The notes beneath the pieces were generated by a model, which saw only the letters and a program-made list of their open reading frames with translations, did not search any database and was not told where the DNA came from. Below, piece after piece: positions 1 through 11,169 of a DNA stretch of 64,000 bases. A program made the position numbers and the translations under genes. Position 1 is the stretch's first letter; every line of letters begins with the position of its first letter. Origin of the DNA: Paraescarpia echinospica (lineage: Eukaryota; Annelida; Polychaeta; Sabellida; Siboglinidae); contig CM034541.1 of the NCBI GenBank assembly GCA_020002185.1, positions 32,570,813-32,634,812 on the forward strand, given 5' to 3'.

Positions 1-91
1 AAACATAGGGAATTATAAAACAGTTACTCAAACTACCTGCTATCTGTGCAATATTTTGGTCAAACCCTTTGTCATGTAACAGTATTTTAGA
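1..91 (+). repeat. Left arm of an inverted repeat
   Basis: About 85 bp here is the reverse complement of 7350-7437 with only one or two differences. The left copy begins at or before the window edge, so its outer limit is unknown. It may be a terminal inverted repeat of a larger element or two opposed copies of one dispersed repeat. Confidence 0.75.
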
Positions 92-159
92 TTGACAACT
101 GTTAATTTATATGCAGCCACTGTTGATAACATAGCTCACCCCTTTCCCTGGCGTTACGC

Positions 160-3100
160 CTTATATTCATGACCCATCACCCAATCTGTCATGGGTTTTT
201 GTTCTTATCTTTATATTTATTTTATTCTAAGTCTAGTCTTGACTACTCTGATATCTGCCCTGTTACACACGGAGTATTTCTTAACATTCATATATGCACA
301 GGAAATAAATACACACAAATTCACTCTTTTGTAAAATACCTAACATACGTACAAAAGCTGGCAATATTATTGGTTCATGTCCGAACCTAAGCAATGACTT
401 CTGATGTGACATTTCTCTCCCACTTGGGAGGTATCCGAAACTGTTCTTTAATAAATCTTCTAGATATAAACGAAAATAGTACTGAACAAAATGAACCTCA
501 GTTGATCCATTGTTCTTCATACTATGACATCGATATGTTTCACAAGTTAGCACACAAAAATACTGATAATTTTAGTATCCTAAGCTTAAATATTCAATCC
601 ATTAATGCTAAATTTGATGAACTTGAACTTTTTGTAGAGCTTCTAAATACTAAACAATTTAAATTTAGCATTATATGTTTGCAAGAAACATGGAAGTCAA
701 ATCATGATAATTTATTTCAATTCAGTTTACACGGATATGATCTAATTGCTCAGGGGAAACATTGTAGTGTAAAAGGGGGTTTAATAATTTACGTAGATAA
801 TAAATATAAATATAAAGTACTTAAGAATATCAACATGTATGAACATTGGGAGGGGTTAGTAATTCAAGTAACTGGAGGCAGCTTATCAAAAACACTTACT
901 ATTGGAAACATATACAGACCGCCTAGGTCACTAAATCAAAATATTGTAGATTTCATAGCTGAATTTTCAACAACAATGGCTACTCTAGAAAGTTGTAATA
1001 ATCTAATAATTTCAGGCGATTTCAATATCAATCTACTGAAAATAAACGAGAACAAAATATATAGTGAATTTTTTGATACTATAATTTCATACAGTCTCTA
1101 TCCACAAATTACCTTTCCAACTTGCTTTACCAGAACGAACGGAACACTGATAGACAACTTTTTCAGTAAATTAAATAAATCAATATTAGATAGCACTGCA
1201 GGAATCTTCACAAATACCCTTTCTGATCATCAACCTTACTTCCTAATTATGAATATCAACGTAAAATCCAAACCTCCTCCAAAATTTGTTCGAGTAAATC
1301 TACAAAATAAGGTAGCTATGCATAATGTTAAACTAGAGATAAATTCGGATGCAATGTATAACAAACTAAACAAATCTCCTACGGCTGACCCCAGTTTAAA
1401 TTATAACATAATACACGAAGAAATTATGCATGCTAAGAATAAGCATATGCCTGTTAAAATCATGAAATATAATAAATACAAACATAAGCATTCAACCTGG
1501 ATCACACACGGTCTTCTAAAATCAATCAAATATCGAGACTCGCTTTATAAGAAATTAAAAATGTCTAATCCAAATTTACCTATGTACGAAGTCCTTCTAA
1601 CTAACCTAAAAACATATAACTCAATATTAAAGAAAAATATTCGTACTGCCAAACAAATGTACTTTGAGTCACGCTTTAACCGATATAAAGATGACATCAG
1701 AAATACATGGAAAACCATAAATGAATTTATGTCCAAAAACAATTCAAACAACACTGTTTTGTTTAAAAGTAACGGTATAACTATAACAGATAAAACGGTT
1801 ATTGCAAACCAATTTAAAAACTTTTTTACTAGTATAGGTCAGTCGACAGCACAAGACATTCATTACAATGGAAATAAGGATTACAATTACTACTTAAATG
1901 ATAATGTCCATTCCGTTTTCAGTCTACTAAATGTTGATGAAGAAATAGTCAAGAAAACCATTGAAAGCCTTCCCAATAAAAACAGTAGTGGCTATGACGG
2001 TATTTCCTGCAAACTTTTGAAAATAATTGAACCCTCCATCATTAAACCATTAACCCTGGTAATAAATCAAGTAATAAATACTGGTATATTTCCCGATACA
2101 CTTAAACTCGTTAAAGTAATTCCTATTTTTAAGAAAGATGACCCATCTGATTTTAAAAATTATAAACCCCTATCTCTTCTTCCAACAATTTCAAAAGTGA
2201 TAGAGAAAATAATATCTAGTCAACTAACAGCATACTTTAATGATTCTGATCTATTTGTTAAAAATCAATATGGTTTTTGAAAAAAACACTGTACCGAGTA
2301 TGCATCACTTGAACTAATAGATAGAATAATTACACAAATTGATAAAAATTATGTTCCTTTCAGTTTTTTTCTTCACCTCTCTAAGGCCTTCGATACAATT
2401 GATCACTCGATACTATTAACTAAACTAAGATATTATGGATTACAGGGTCCTACCCTGAATCTATTTAATAGCTACTTAAGCAACAGAAGACAATACACCG
2501 AATTTCAAAATGAAAGTTCTGATATTCTACCTATCACAATTTGTGTACCACAAGGATCTATTCTTGGTCCCCTATTATTCATAATATACATTAATGATTT
2601 CCCTAAAGCTAGCGAAATGTTTAACTTTATTATGTATGCCGACGATACCACCTTATTTAGCACCATCAATTATTTTTAAGGTAACTCCCCAAATAGAAAT
2701 TTAGAATCGGCAATAAACGATGAACTCCTTAAAATAATTGAATGGTTAAACATTAATAAATTATCATTAAACAGAAACAAATCCAAATATATGATTTTTC
2801 ACATGCAAAATAAAGCTGTCGATAACTTTATGCTCAATATAAATGGTACAAACATTGAAAGAGTAGATGAATTTAATTTTGTAGGACTTACTTTAGATAC
2901 AAATTTAAATTGGAATAAACACATTGAAAAAGTATCAAACAAGTGTTCCAAAACAGTCGGCATCTTAAACAGACTAAAATATGTCTTTCCCCTAGAAATT
3001 AAAATTATCTTATATAATACGTTATTTTTATCACATATCAACTATTGCATTATGGTGTGGGGATACCAAGGTAGTCGAATGTTGAAAATACAAAAGAAAG

Positions 3101-3971
3101 CTATGAGAATTTTATCTATAAGTAAATATAATTCACACTCTGAGCCACTTTTCAAAAAATTGAATATCTTAAAAATTGATGACATGTTAAAATTACATGA
3201 ACTTAAGTTTTATTATAAATATGTACATCATGACCTCCCTGCTTACCTATTAAATTGGAAAATAATTACAAATGCTTACGTACACAATTACAACACAAGG
3301 AAAAAAACAGAGTTACACCCATTCAGAACAAAACATGAATTTGCCAAAAGATGTCTTAGATACAGTTTGCCACATGTCATAAACAATACCTCAAAGTTAG
3401 TCACAGAGAAGATTGGAACACATAGCTTCAGAAGTTTTGGTAATTATGCAAAAAAAAAATTATTAGAAAAATACGTAGATACGTGTACAATATTAAACTG
3501 CTATACATGCTATCAAAGTCATTAAAACTGTATTAATGCATGTGATATGTATGGATATGTATTGTATATATATAAATCAGCATATGTATATTGTATTTGT
3601 GCATATACACATACATATCAAGTATATTGAAGTGTACTATTGACAACTAGTATTTGTTTATTTTAACATACCTTTAATACTCCAGTACATGCATATATGT
3701 AATCAAGTAATCTCGGTTTCTTTTCTTTTCCTGCACTTTTACTTTTACATTTACATTTGCACTTCCTTCGGTAAAATTGAATTGAAACAAATTATTTACT
3801 GTGGCTCCTATGAGAGCGACTGTTATTGTCTTAATAGGAGTCACAGACCCCATCTAATTTGAAATTACACTGCATTTGTATATATATGCCTGTTCATGTT
3901 ACGTTAATTTGATATTATACACATATTGTAATTGGGGTCTAAATAAAACTTTCTTGTTCTTGTTCTTGTTC
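160..3971 (+). mobile_element. Non-LTR retrotransposon (LINE), jockey/CR1-like group, nearly full length
   Basis: A LINE with a 5' leader, one long endonuclease-reverse transcriptase frame (394-3525), a 3' UTR of about 440 bp and a 3' end made of a TTCTTG hexamer repeated about three times (3950-3971). Simple-repeat tails of this sort are usual in the CR1/L2/Crack part of the jockey superfamily. The element stops exactly where the promoter-rich repeat at 3972 begins, which suggests insertion at that boundary. The exact 5' end is a guess; no target-site duplication was found. Confidence 0.8.
394..3525 (+). pseudogene. LINE ORF2: APE endonuclease plus reverse transcriptase, two nonsense codons
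   Basis: One frame of about 1044 codons, broken only by TGA at 2278-2280 and TAA at 2677-2679. The N-terminal third is an APE-type endonuclease: QETW, GDFN and SDHQ motifs are in order. The RT domain follows, with a PLSLLP block, a PQGSILGPLLF block and the catalytic YADD box at 2635-2646. In motif A the expected catalytic aspartate is histidine (CAC, 2374-2376; FLHLSKAFDT), which should kill RT activity. The TGA sits where arginine is usual, consistent with CGA-to-TGA CpG decay. The C-terminal thumb-like region is intact from 2791. With so few lesions the copy is fairly young but dead. The fragment at 9.1-10.6 kb is a relative. Confidence 0.88.
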
Positions 3972-4760
3972 TACTAGGGACGCTACGTCGGAAGTGACGT
4001 CGCACCGGAAGTTAGTTGACTGTCGTGGCGGCCTCTACGCATCCGGTATTCCGGGAAGTGTGTCAACGAATAGAGATCTATCATGGTCGGTAGATGGCAA
4101 TACTCTGACTAATTACATTGGTGTCCGTTGAGAGGCGTCGGGAACCATGATGGTCACCTCTTTGAATGAAGTCTTGTCAGGTGGTTGTCCTTACATGTTA
4201 TTGACATAGTCGTTTTCGATCATAGCAGTTTTCAAATTCGCTTGCTATGGCAGCCTCTACTAGGAACGCTAGGTCGGAAGTGCCGTCGCACCGGAAGTTA
4301 CTTGACTGTCATGGCGGCCTCTATGCTTCCGGTATTCCCGGAAGTGTGTCAACGAATAGAGATCTATCATGGCTGGTAGATGGCAATACTCTGACTAATT
4401 ACATTGGTGTCCGTTGAGTGGCGTCGGATGTCGCCTCTCTCATGAACGTGCACAGTTTTTTTGTGTTAAGGGAAGTCATGTGATGTACGTTCGGTCTGAT
4501 TGGTTATGCAAATGAGATGACACCGAAAACTAGTGTATACTTCCGACAATTCTGGTCTTTCCTTTTTCGACTCTCGAGAAGGTCGTATCATGTCTGATCG
4601 CTCGCACTATTTGTAAATATAGAATTGTTACGTTGTAAAGACGGATGTTTCATATATATATGTTTTCCGTTAAAAGAAGCGATACCTCATACGAGTCCTA
4701 TGTTCGTCTCGTTGGATGTGAATCTGAACAGATGATCGTCTCTTGACATGAAGGTATGCG
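3972..4760 (+). repeat. Promoter-rich dispersed repeat, copy 1, with internal tandem duplication
   Basis: This segment matches 34960-35490 in reverse complement over most of its length. Within it, about 165 bp (from 3976) is repeated from 4261, about 285 bp later; the other copy lacks this duplication. Both units carry CGGAAGT/ACTTCCG (ETS-like) sites next to TGACGTC (CRE-like), and a GATAGATCTCTATTCG-type block. It could be a long terminal repeat or the terminal/subterminal region of a DNA element such as a Maverick; I cannot decide. Confidence 0.75.
4494..4560 (+). promoter_or_regulatory. CCAAT plus octamer promoter-like block
   Basis: GATTGGTTATGCAAATGAG combines an inverted CCAAT box (ATTGG) and a perfect octamer motif (ATGCAAAT). 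It is followed about 20 bp later by a degenerate TATA-like GTGTATAC. The second copy (35195-35250, minus) keeps the CCAAT/octamer pair and has a better TTTATATA box. Conservation in both copies suggests a Pol II promoter of the repeat, not chance. Confidence 0.5.
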
Positions 4761-5187
4761 ATGTTTGGTTCTTGTCACTCGTTGATCTAAGTGTTTGATG
4801 TTTCATTTGTCCGACAAGTTTGGTTCTTGTCACTCTTTGATATAAGTGTTTGGTGTTACACAGATGTCGTAGTGAGCTTCAGGACAAGTGATTTCAGCAA
4901 TGTAGCGTTTGTCGACAGTGCACAGCGACTGAGGATACTGTGTCATTTCAAGTTGTATCGATGTGTGAAATGTCTCTTGCAATCTGGGTACTGAAAGGCT
5001 GCACGTAATGATGATGATGATGTAGGCTTGTTGGTACCTGGTAGACTAGTCCATAAGCTCATGATGTACGTGTTTACTGTTCAAATGTAAAGAACGGAAT
5101 GGTTCTTGGAAAACGTAGTCTCATGCAATGTCTCGGCCGTAGTCTCGTGCGCTAAGTTTGGTAGAGATGTCACGCGATAAACTGACG
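4761..5187. other. Continuation of repeat region, no gene seen
   Basis: Two related units of about 65 bp (near 4765 and 4822) contain TTTGGTTCTTGTCACTC. A (GAT)n-like stretch lies near 5010. No ORF with recognisable similarity was found. Confidence 0.4.
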
Positions 5188-5366
5188 AATTTGCTCCAAA
5201 AAGAGGGATTTGACACGACAACGCGTCGAAGTTGCTCCGAAAAGGAGGGATTTTATGCGACAACGCGTCGAATTTGCTCCAAAAAGAGGGATTTGACGCG
5301 ATAACCCGTCTATTTGCTCCAAAAAGAGGGATTTGACGCAACAACGCGTCGAATTTGCTCCAAAGT
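5188..5366 (+). repeat. 41-bp tandem repeat (about 4.5 units)
   Basis: Units read like TTTGCTCCAAAAAGAGGG followed by ATTTGACGCGACAACGCGTC. The same 41-bp design, with GCCTGAAAG replacing GCTCCAAAA, recurs at 44178-44300 beyond the capsid-gene block. Confidence 0.8.
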
Positions 5367-5373
5367 TCTGTTG

Positions 5374-6562
5374 TGTGTGTGTGTTGTGTGTGTTGTGTGT
5401 GCTGTGTGTGTTGTGTGTGTTGTGTATGTTGTGTGTGTTGTGTATGTTGTATATGTTGTGTATGTAGTGTGTTGTGTATGTTGTGTGTTTGGTATGTTAT
5501 GTGTGTGTGTATATGTTGAGTATGTTGTGTGTGTGTTGTGTATGTTGTGTTTTGGGTATGTTGTGTGTTGGGTATGTTGTGTGTGTTGCGTGTGTTGTGT
5601 ATGTGTTGTGTGTTGGGTATGTTGTGTGTGTGTTGTGTGTTGGGTATGTTGTGTGTGTGTGTGTTGTATGTTGTGTGTGTTGTGTGTGTGTTGTGTGTGT
5701 GTTGTGTGTGTTGTGTGTGTTGTGTATGTGTTGTGTGTGTTGTGTATGTTGTGTGTGTGTTGTGTATGTTGTGTATGTTGAGTTGGGTATGTTGTGTGTT
5801 GTGTATGTTGAGTTGGGTATGTTGTGTGTTGTGTATGTTGTCTATGTGTTGTGTGTTGGGTATGTTGTGTATGTTGTGTTGGGTATGTTGTGTATGTTGT
5901 CTGTTGTGTATGTTGTGTGTGTTGTGTATGCTGTGTATGCTGTGTGTGTTGTGTATGTTGTGTGTGTTGTGTATGTTGTGTGTGTGTTGTATGTTGTGTG
6001 TGTTGCGTGTGTTGGGTATGTTGTGTATGTTGTGTGTGTTGTGTATGTTGTTTGTGTTGTGTATGTTGTGTGCGTGTTGTGTATGTTGTGTGTTGTGTAT
6101 GTTGAGTTGGGTATGTTGTGTGTTGTATATGTTGTGTATGTGTTGTGTGTTGGGTATGTTGTGTGTTGTGTATGTTGTGTTGGATATGTTGTTTGTTGTG
6201 TGTGTTGTGTATGCTCTGTGTGTTGTGTATGTTGTGTGTGTGTTGTGTATGTTGTGTATGCTGTGTGTGTTGTGCATGTTGTGTGTGTGTTGTATGTTTT
6301 GTGTGTTGCGTATGTTGTGTGTGTTGTGTATGTTGTGTGTGTTGTGTATGCTGTGTTGGATACGTTGTGGGTGTGTTGTATGTGTTGTGTGATGTGCTGT
6401 GCATGTGTTGTGTATGTTGTGTGTTGTGTAAGTTGTGTATGTGTTGGGTATGTTGTGTGTGTGTGTATGTGTGTGTGTCGTATGTTGTGTGTGTTGTGTG
6501 TATTGTGTGTGTTGTGTGTGTGTTGTGTATGTTGTGTGTGTTGTGTATGTTGTGTATGTTGA
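5374..6562 (+). repeat. GT-rich satellite (TGTTGTGTATG-type)
   Basis: About 1.2 kb built of TGTTGTGTG and TGTTGTGTATG words with scattered GGGTATG variants. Long ORFs appear in several frames on both strands, encoding only Cys/Val or His/Thr/Gln repeats; these are artefacts of a stop-free repeat. Confidence 0.95.
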
Positions 6563-6584
6563 ATGTTTTATGTATATCTCTATG

Positions 6585-7215
6585 GGTCCATTTTCGGTTA
6601 CCAATATAACTTTAGGTGTTTTATAACAGAAGCAAGTTTGAAAGGTTTCCCGAAGACGCACGACGTTAAACACTACAGTATGGAATAAAGATAAAAACGT
6701 TCTTATGAGTCTTTATACACTTGACCATTAATACGATAAACTATATAAATACTGGTATATCCTATCTGGAAGGTTATTATGTTCCTGCACACCTGTACTG
6801 TTCTATCATAACGCTTCACTTTGTTACGCGCCTGATTCGTTCTAATCTACTGACTGCGCAGTTTGCATATTTTATTCCAATACAACACAAACGTATTTAC
6901 ATGTCACACTCCATAACTACAAGAACCAGAGATTAGACATTAATACATACTCTATGTATGTATATACGAGGTCGTTTTCGGTTACCCATGCCAGGTTAGG
7001 GCTTTTATGATAGAATATTGTTTGAAAGGTTTTTACCGAAGAAGCACGAATTTAGATACTACAATATGAAAACAGATCAAAAACGATCTAATGTTAGTTT
7101 GTACACTTAACTGTTAACACAGTAAACTATATAAATACTGGTACACCCTGTCTGGAAGAATATTATGGTCATATACTGTTCATCATAACGCTTCACTTTG
7201 TTACGCGCCTGTTTC
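6585..7215 (+). repeat. Diverged tandem duplication, about 380 bp period
   Basis: 6585-6840 and 6968-7215 align with many differences. Both run from TTTTCGGTTACC through AACTATATAAATACTGGTA to AACGCTTCACTTTGTTACG. The gap between units (6841-6967) is unrelated. Origin unknown; no coding potential seen. Confidence 0.75.
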
Positions 7216-7349
7216 GAAAAAAAGAGGTTTGCCGACTTTAGTTTCAAGGCCATCGAGTCGTAATCACTTGGACACGGAGTATCACTTCAAAATACTTTGA
7301 AAGCAGGCTATCAACTGCACTAAACTTGGTAAGTACAAATTGCGTATGA

Positions 7350-7437
7350 CAAAAACTGTTACATGACAAAGGGTTTGACCAAAATATTACACAGATAGCA
7401 GGTAGTTTGAGTAACTGTTTTATAATTCCCTATGACT
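7350..7437 (-). repeat. Right arm of the inverted repeat (partner of 1-91)
   Basis: Reverse complement of the window start. The outer edge differs by a small duplication (CATAGT) next to the shared ATAGGGAATTATAAAACAG end. Confidence 0.75.
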
Positions 7438-7626
7438 ATGTTTTAACACAGGACAAATACACGGATGTTTTTCCAACACATAGAGCCTTGGTTACGAGTT
7501 TATACCGGATTGCATTATAGCATGATGTGTCTGTGGTGAAAGAGAGTTTTACTTTGCAGTCCGTGCTTTTGAATTTTCTAATCTATCGACTGTGCATGTG
7601 TAGTTTGCACTCTGAAGTCGGTGATC

Positions 7627-7723
7627 TTTCGGCACATCCACGTGACCTTAATGTACTATCCTACAATCCATAATCTTTCGGCACGCCCACGTGACCTTTA
7701 TGTTCTGTCGAACTGTTATATAA
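7627..7723 (+). promoter_or_regulatory. Promoter: two TTCGGCAC/CACGTG boxes plus TATA
   Basis: Two direct copies of a box (7627-7650 and 7675-7700) share TTTCGGCAC followed by CCACGTGACCTT, with a perfect E-box at 7688-7693. TATATAA lies at 7717-7723, 23 bp after that E-box. An ATG follows at 7770. The minus-strand promoter at 38195-38245 has the same boxes and almost the same spacing (22 bp), so both belong to one element family. Confidence 0.7.
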
Positions 7724-7769
7724 AGAAATTATACACATTACCAGGCGCCTTATTTTATTCGTTGTCGTT

Positions 7770-7786
7770 ATGAGTTATTTTGCCCG
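7770..7786 (+). CDS. 5' end of an unknown gene, cut by the assembly gap
   Basis: An ATG at 7770, 47 bp after the TATA box, starts a frame reading MSYFA before the N run. Only five full codons are visible, so the product is unknown. Its start differs from that of the NADAR-domain gene that shares the promoter type. Confidence 0.35.
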
Positions 7787-8786
7787 NNNNNNNNNNNNNN
7801 NNNNNNNNNNNNNNNNNNNNNNNNNNNNNNNNNNNNNNNNNNNNNNNNNNNNNNNNNNNNNNNNNNNNNNNNNNNNNNNNNNNNNNNNNNNNNNNNNNNN
7901 NNNNNNNNNNNNNNNNNNNNNNNNNNNNNNNNNNNNNNNNNNNNNNNNNNNNNNNNNNNNNNNNNNNNNNNNNNNNNNNNNNNNNNNNNNNNNNNNNNNN
8001 NNNNNNNNNNNNNNNNNNNNNNNNNNNNNNNNNNNNNNNNNNNNNNNNNNNNNNNNNNNNNNNNNNNNNNNNNNNNNNNNNNNNNNNNNNNNNNNNNNNN
8101 NNNNNNNNNNNNNNNNNNNNNNNNNNNNNNNNNNNNNNNNNNNNNNNNNNNNNNNNNNNNNNNNNNNNNNNNNNNNNNNNNNNNNNNNNNNNNNNNNNNN
8201 NNNNNNNNNNNNNNNNNNNNNNNNNNNNNNNNNNNNNNNNNNNNNNNNNNNNNNNNNNNNNNNNNNNNNNNNNNNNNNNNNNNNNNNNNNNNNNNNNNNN
8301 NNNNNNNNNNNNNNNNNNNNNNNNNNNNNNNNNNNNNNNNNNNNNNNNNNNNNNNNNNNNNNNNNNNNNNNNNNNNNNNNNNNNNNNNNNNNNNNNNNNN
8401 NNNNNNNNNNNNNNNNNNNNNNNNNNNNNNNNNNNNNNNNNNNNNNNNNNNNNNNNNNNNNNNNNNNNNNNNNNNNNNNNNNNNNNNNNNNNNNNNNNNN
8501 NNNNNNNNNNNNNNNNNNNNNNNNNNNNNNNNNNNNNNNNNNNNNNNNNNNNNNNNNNNNNNNNNNNNNNNNNNNNNNNNNNNNNNNNNNNNNNNNNNNN
8601 NNNNNNNNNNNNNNNNNNNNNNNNNNNNNNNNNNNNNNNNNNNNNNNNNNNNNNNNNNNNNNNNNNNNNNNNNNNNNNNNNNNNNNNNNNNNNNNNNNNN
8701 NNNNNNNNNNNNNNNNNNNNNNNNNNNNNNNNNNNNNNNNNNNNNNNNNNNNNNNNNNNNNNNNNNNNNNNNNNNNNNNNNNNNNN
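7787..8786. other. Assembly gap (1000 N)
   Basis: Exactly 1000 N, a conventional gap length; the true size is not known. Confidence 0.99.
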
Positions 8787-9117
8787 TCCATGTTCCCGGG
8801 AAATGGTGATACATTTCTCTGACAGGTTGAGCACGTATGGTAAAGGGATGTTCGGTATTTGGCTGGTCTGTTTTTCTGCACTTGGTGTCTTTTTCTTGGT
8901 GATGTTGAACATCCACTCTCTGTAGTTTTTGGCTCTGAGCGCTGCTCTGATATGTGCTGTTTCGGTGGCTTTGTCTTCGTCTGTGTTTGTGAGTTGTTCT
9001 GCCCTGTGTTCTGACCACTGATCGCTTCTGCTCAATGTGGTGATTGGAGCTGAAATTCAAATATTGGTCCGTGTGTGTTGGTTTTCTGTAGACAGTGACC
9101 CGTGTGCTGCCGTCATC
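8787..9117 (-). pseudogene. Penelope-like element reverse transcriptase fragment
   Basis: On the minus strand, [14 protein letters not shown] followed by NHH and RSVVRT is characteristic of the Penelope-like RT just after its palm motifs. The downstream parts [17 protein letters not shown] and YREWMFNI lie in a second frame, and PLPYV..LSEK in a third. At least two frameshifts therefore break it. It enters the gap at 8786. This is a fragment of a retroelement, not a host gene. Confidence 0.8.
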
Positions 9118-9121
9118 GTTC

Positions 9122-10600
9122 AAAAGATGATAATCATAACTTCAACAACTACAGATCTATATATATTTTGCCATGCATTCCTAAGTCTTTAAAAAAATTG
9201 TTTATTCTCAATTATTCGATTATCTCACTCATAGTAAGCTGCTCCACTAAAATCAGTACGGCTTCAGAGCTGAATATTCTGCTGAACTGGCAATATCTGA
9301 ATTAGTTGACAGAATATACTTAACTCTTCACAAAAAAAGGTTGCCAATGGAAATATATTTTTCGATTTTGCAAAGGCTTATGACACAATTGATCATACAA
9401 TCCTTGTCAACAAACTCGAATAGTATGGCATAAAATACTGGGCTAGAATGGTTTAAAAACTAGTTAGTACACAGACAACAATATGTAAAATTTAACCACA
9501 TACAATCACCTTTAGAAATGATTACTACTAGAGTCCATCAAGGTTCAGTTACAGGGCCATTGTTATTCCTAATATACATCAATGATCTTGCAACAGCAAG
9601 CACCAATTTCTGGCCAGTCATGTATGCAGATGATACCACCCTGCTGAGCACACTAAATACATTAAGAGACGATCAAAATAATGACTTGGCTACTTCCAAC
9701 AATATAAATTCAGAATTGAGTCAAATAACAGGCTGGCTAGTAGTAAATAAAGAGTCCCTGAATGCTGCAAAAACACAAATTATTATCTTTCACTATAAAT
9801 AGAGAAAGTTAAAGAACCACGAAATGCCTAATATAAAAATCAATAACATAACGATAGAACGGGTGACACAATTTAAATTTCTTGGAGTAATAATAGACTC
9901 TAACTTAACATGGTCTCCTCATCAAAAGTTTATAGCTAACAAACTATCAAGGATATGTTGTATTCTTACTAGTAGAACACTGCATACCAACATACGCCCT
10001 ACATATAATATATTCTTCGCTACATATGTCGCACCTGAGCTGTGGCATATTAGTTTGGGGCGGCGAAATAGACAAATAAACAAACTACAAAATGAAGCAA
10101 TTGGATCTGTATCAAATAGTAAATATAATTCACGCAGTACACCTTTATTTAAAGAACTAGAACTATTAAAATCAGACGACCTTTCTAAACTGTCATGCAT
10201 GACATTTTTCTACAGATATAAATCTGGAACCGTTGCAGAATATTTTAAAGATATGTTCACTGCTAATAAAAATGTATCAAATAAACCAAAAAGTCAAAGA
10301 AAGTCTCCCCAACGCTTTACCGGTACAATAAATAATTTTTCCACAAAACTACGACTGTAACATCCAAATTAAACAAACTAATACAATATATTACCGCCTT
10401 TGTATGAAACACACTATACCACAATTATGTCAAGAAAACTTTCTTCCACAAATTGCCATGGAGAAATTAACACCCATTCATATCAAGACTTTGTAAATTA
10501 CTCAAACAATATATCATAAGTAAATATGACACAGAATGTAATATTAGTAACTTCTACATCTGCAAACAGAATACACCAGCTGAAGATGAAATCTACGGTA
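9122..10600 (+). pseudogene. LINE reverse transcriptase fragment, same group as 394-3525
   Basis: The fragment starts inside the RT domain, keeps motif A aspartate (FDFAKAYDTIDH, Asp codon 9364-9366) and has YADD at 9623-9634. The C-terminal region continues through 9824-10360 and ends near 10580 with a Cys-rich tail (YICKQ) matching the end of the first LINE. Frameshifts and stops occur at about 9305, 9423 and 9800. It is 5'-truncated and abuts the Penelope-like fragment. Confidence 0.8.
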
Positions 10601-10718
10601 TGTCTTCGTAATCATTATCATGATCAACTGCTTTAATTAAAACTCCGTAATATAATATTATATTATACTGAATATCCCTCGGTAATACTACCAGTAAGCA
10701 TCTATGTGTATATGTGTG

Positions 10719-10751
<33 letters not shown>

Positions 10752-11169
10752 TTATATATATATATATATTGTGACAGTATATACATATAATTATATATAT
10801 GTATACATATATGGTCGATTCCCACGAATCGTTGACAAACAGGTTCCAGGGCTATAACTTATTTAATATACTAGTTGGAAGGCTGGAATGACGCTGTACG
10901 CATACGTCTTCGTTGGGGCTTTCTGGAGAACCCTACTTTTGTATATATACCATGGAATCTCTGAGTACTGTCCCAAAAAAATTGGTAATTTCTGCTCTAT
11001 TTTTGTGAAAATATGTGCCATCAGTACTTTAAAACGCATTGTATTATTTGAACAACATAGGCAAAGCATACAGTTAATGTTTGGCTATGAAGATCGATGT
11101 CTCAGGCATTATTAATCAAAAAATTTAAACTTCTGGTCAAAACCCTGATTTGTCCTGATTATTTTCATG
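10601..11169. other. Intergenic, AT/GT microsatellites at 10714-10812
   Basis: TG and TA dinucleotide tracts around 10714-10812. The remainder (10860-11115) has a short frame with no recognisable similarity. Confidence 0.5.

Noticed and set aside
5081..6673. Long ORFs of His/Thr/Gln or Cys/Val repeats on both strands
   Set aside because: They come from a GT-rich satellite without stop codons; several frames are open at once and there is no natural composition or start context.
7755..9123. ORFs of 350-450 codons across 7.8-8.8 kb
   Set aside because: They cross 1000 N; only the Penelope-like ends outside the gap have content.
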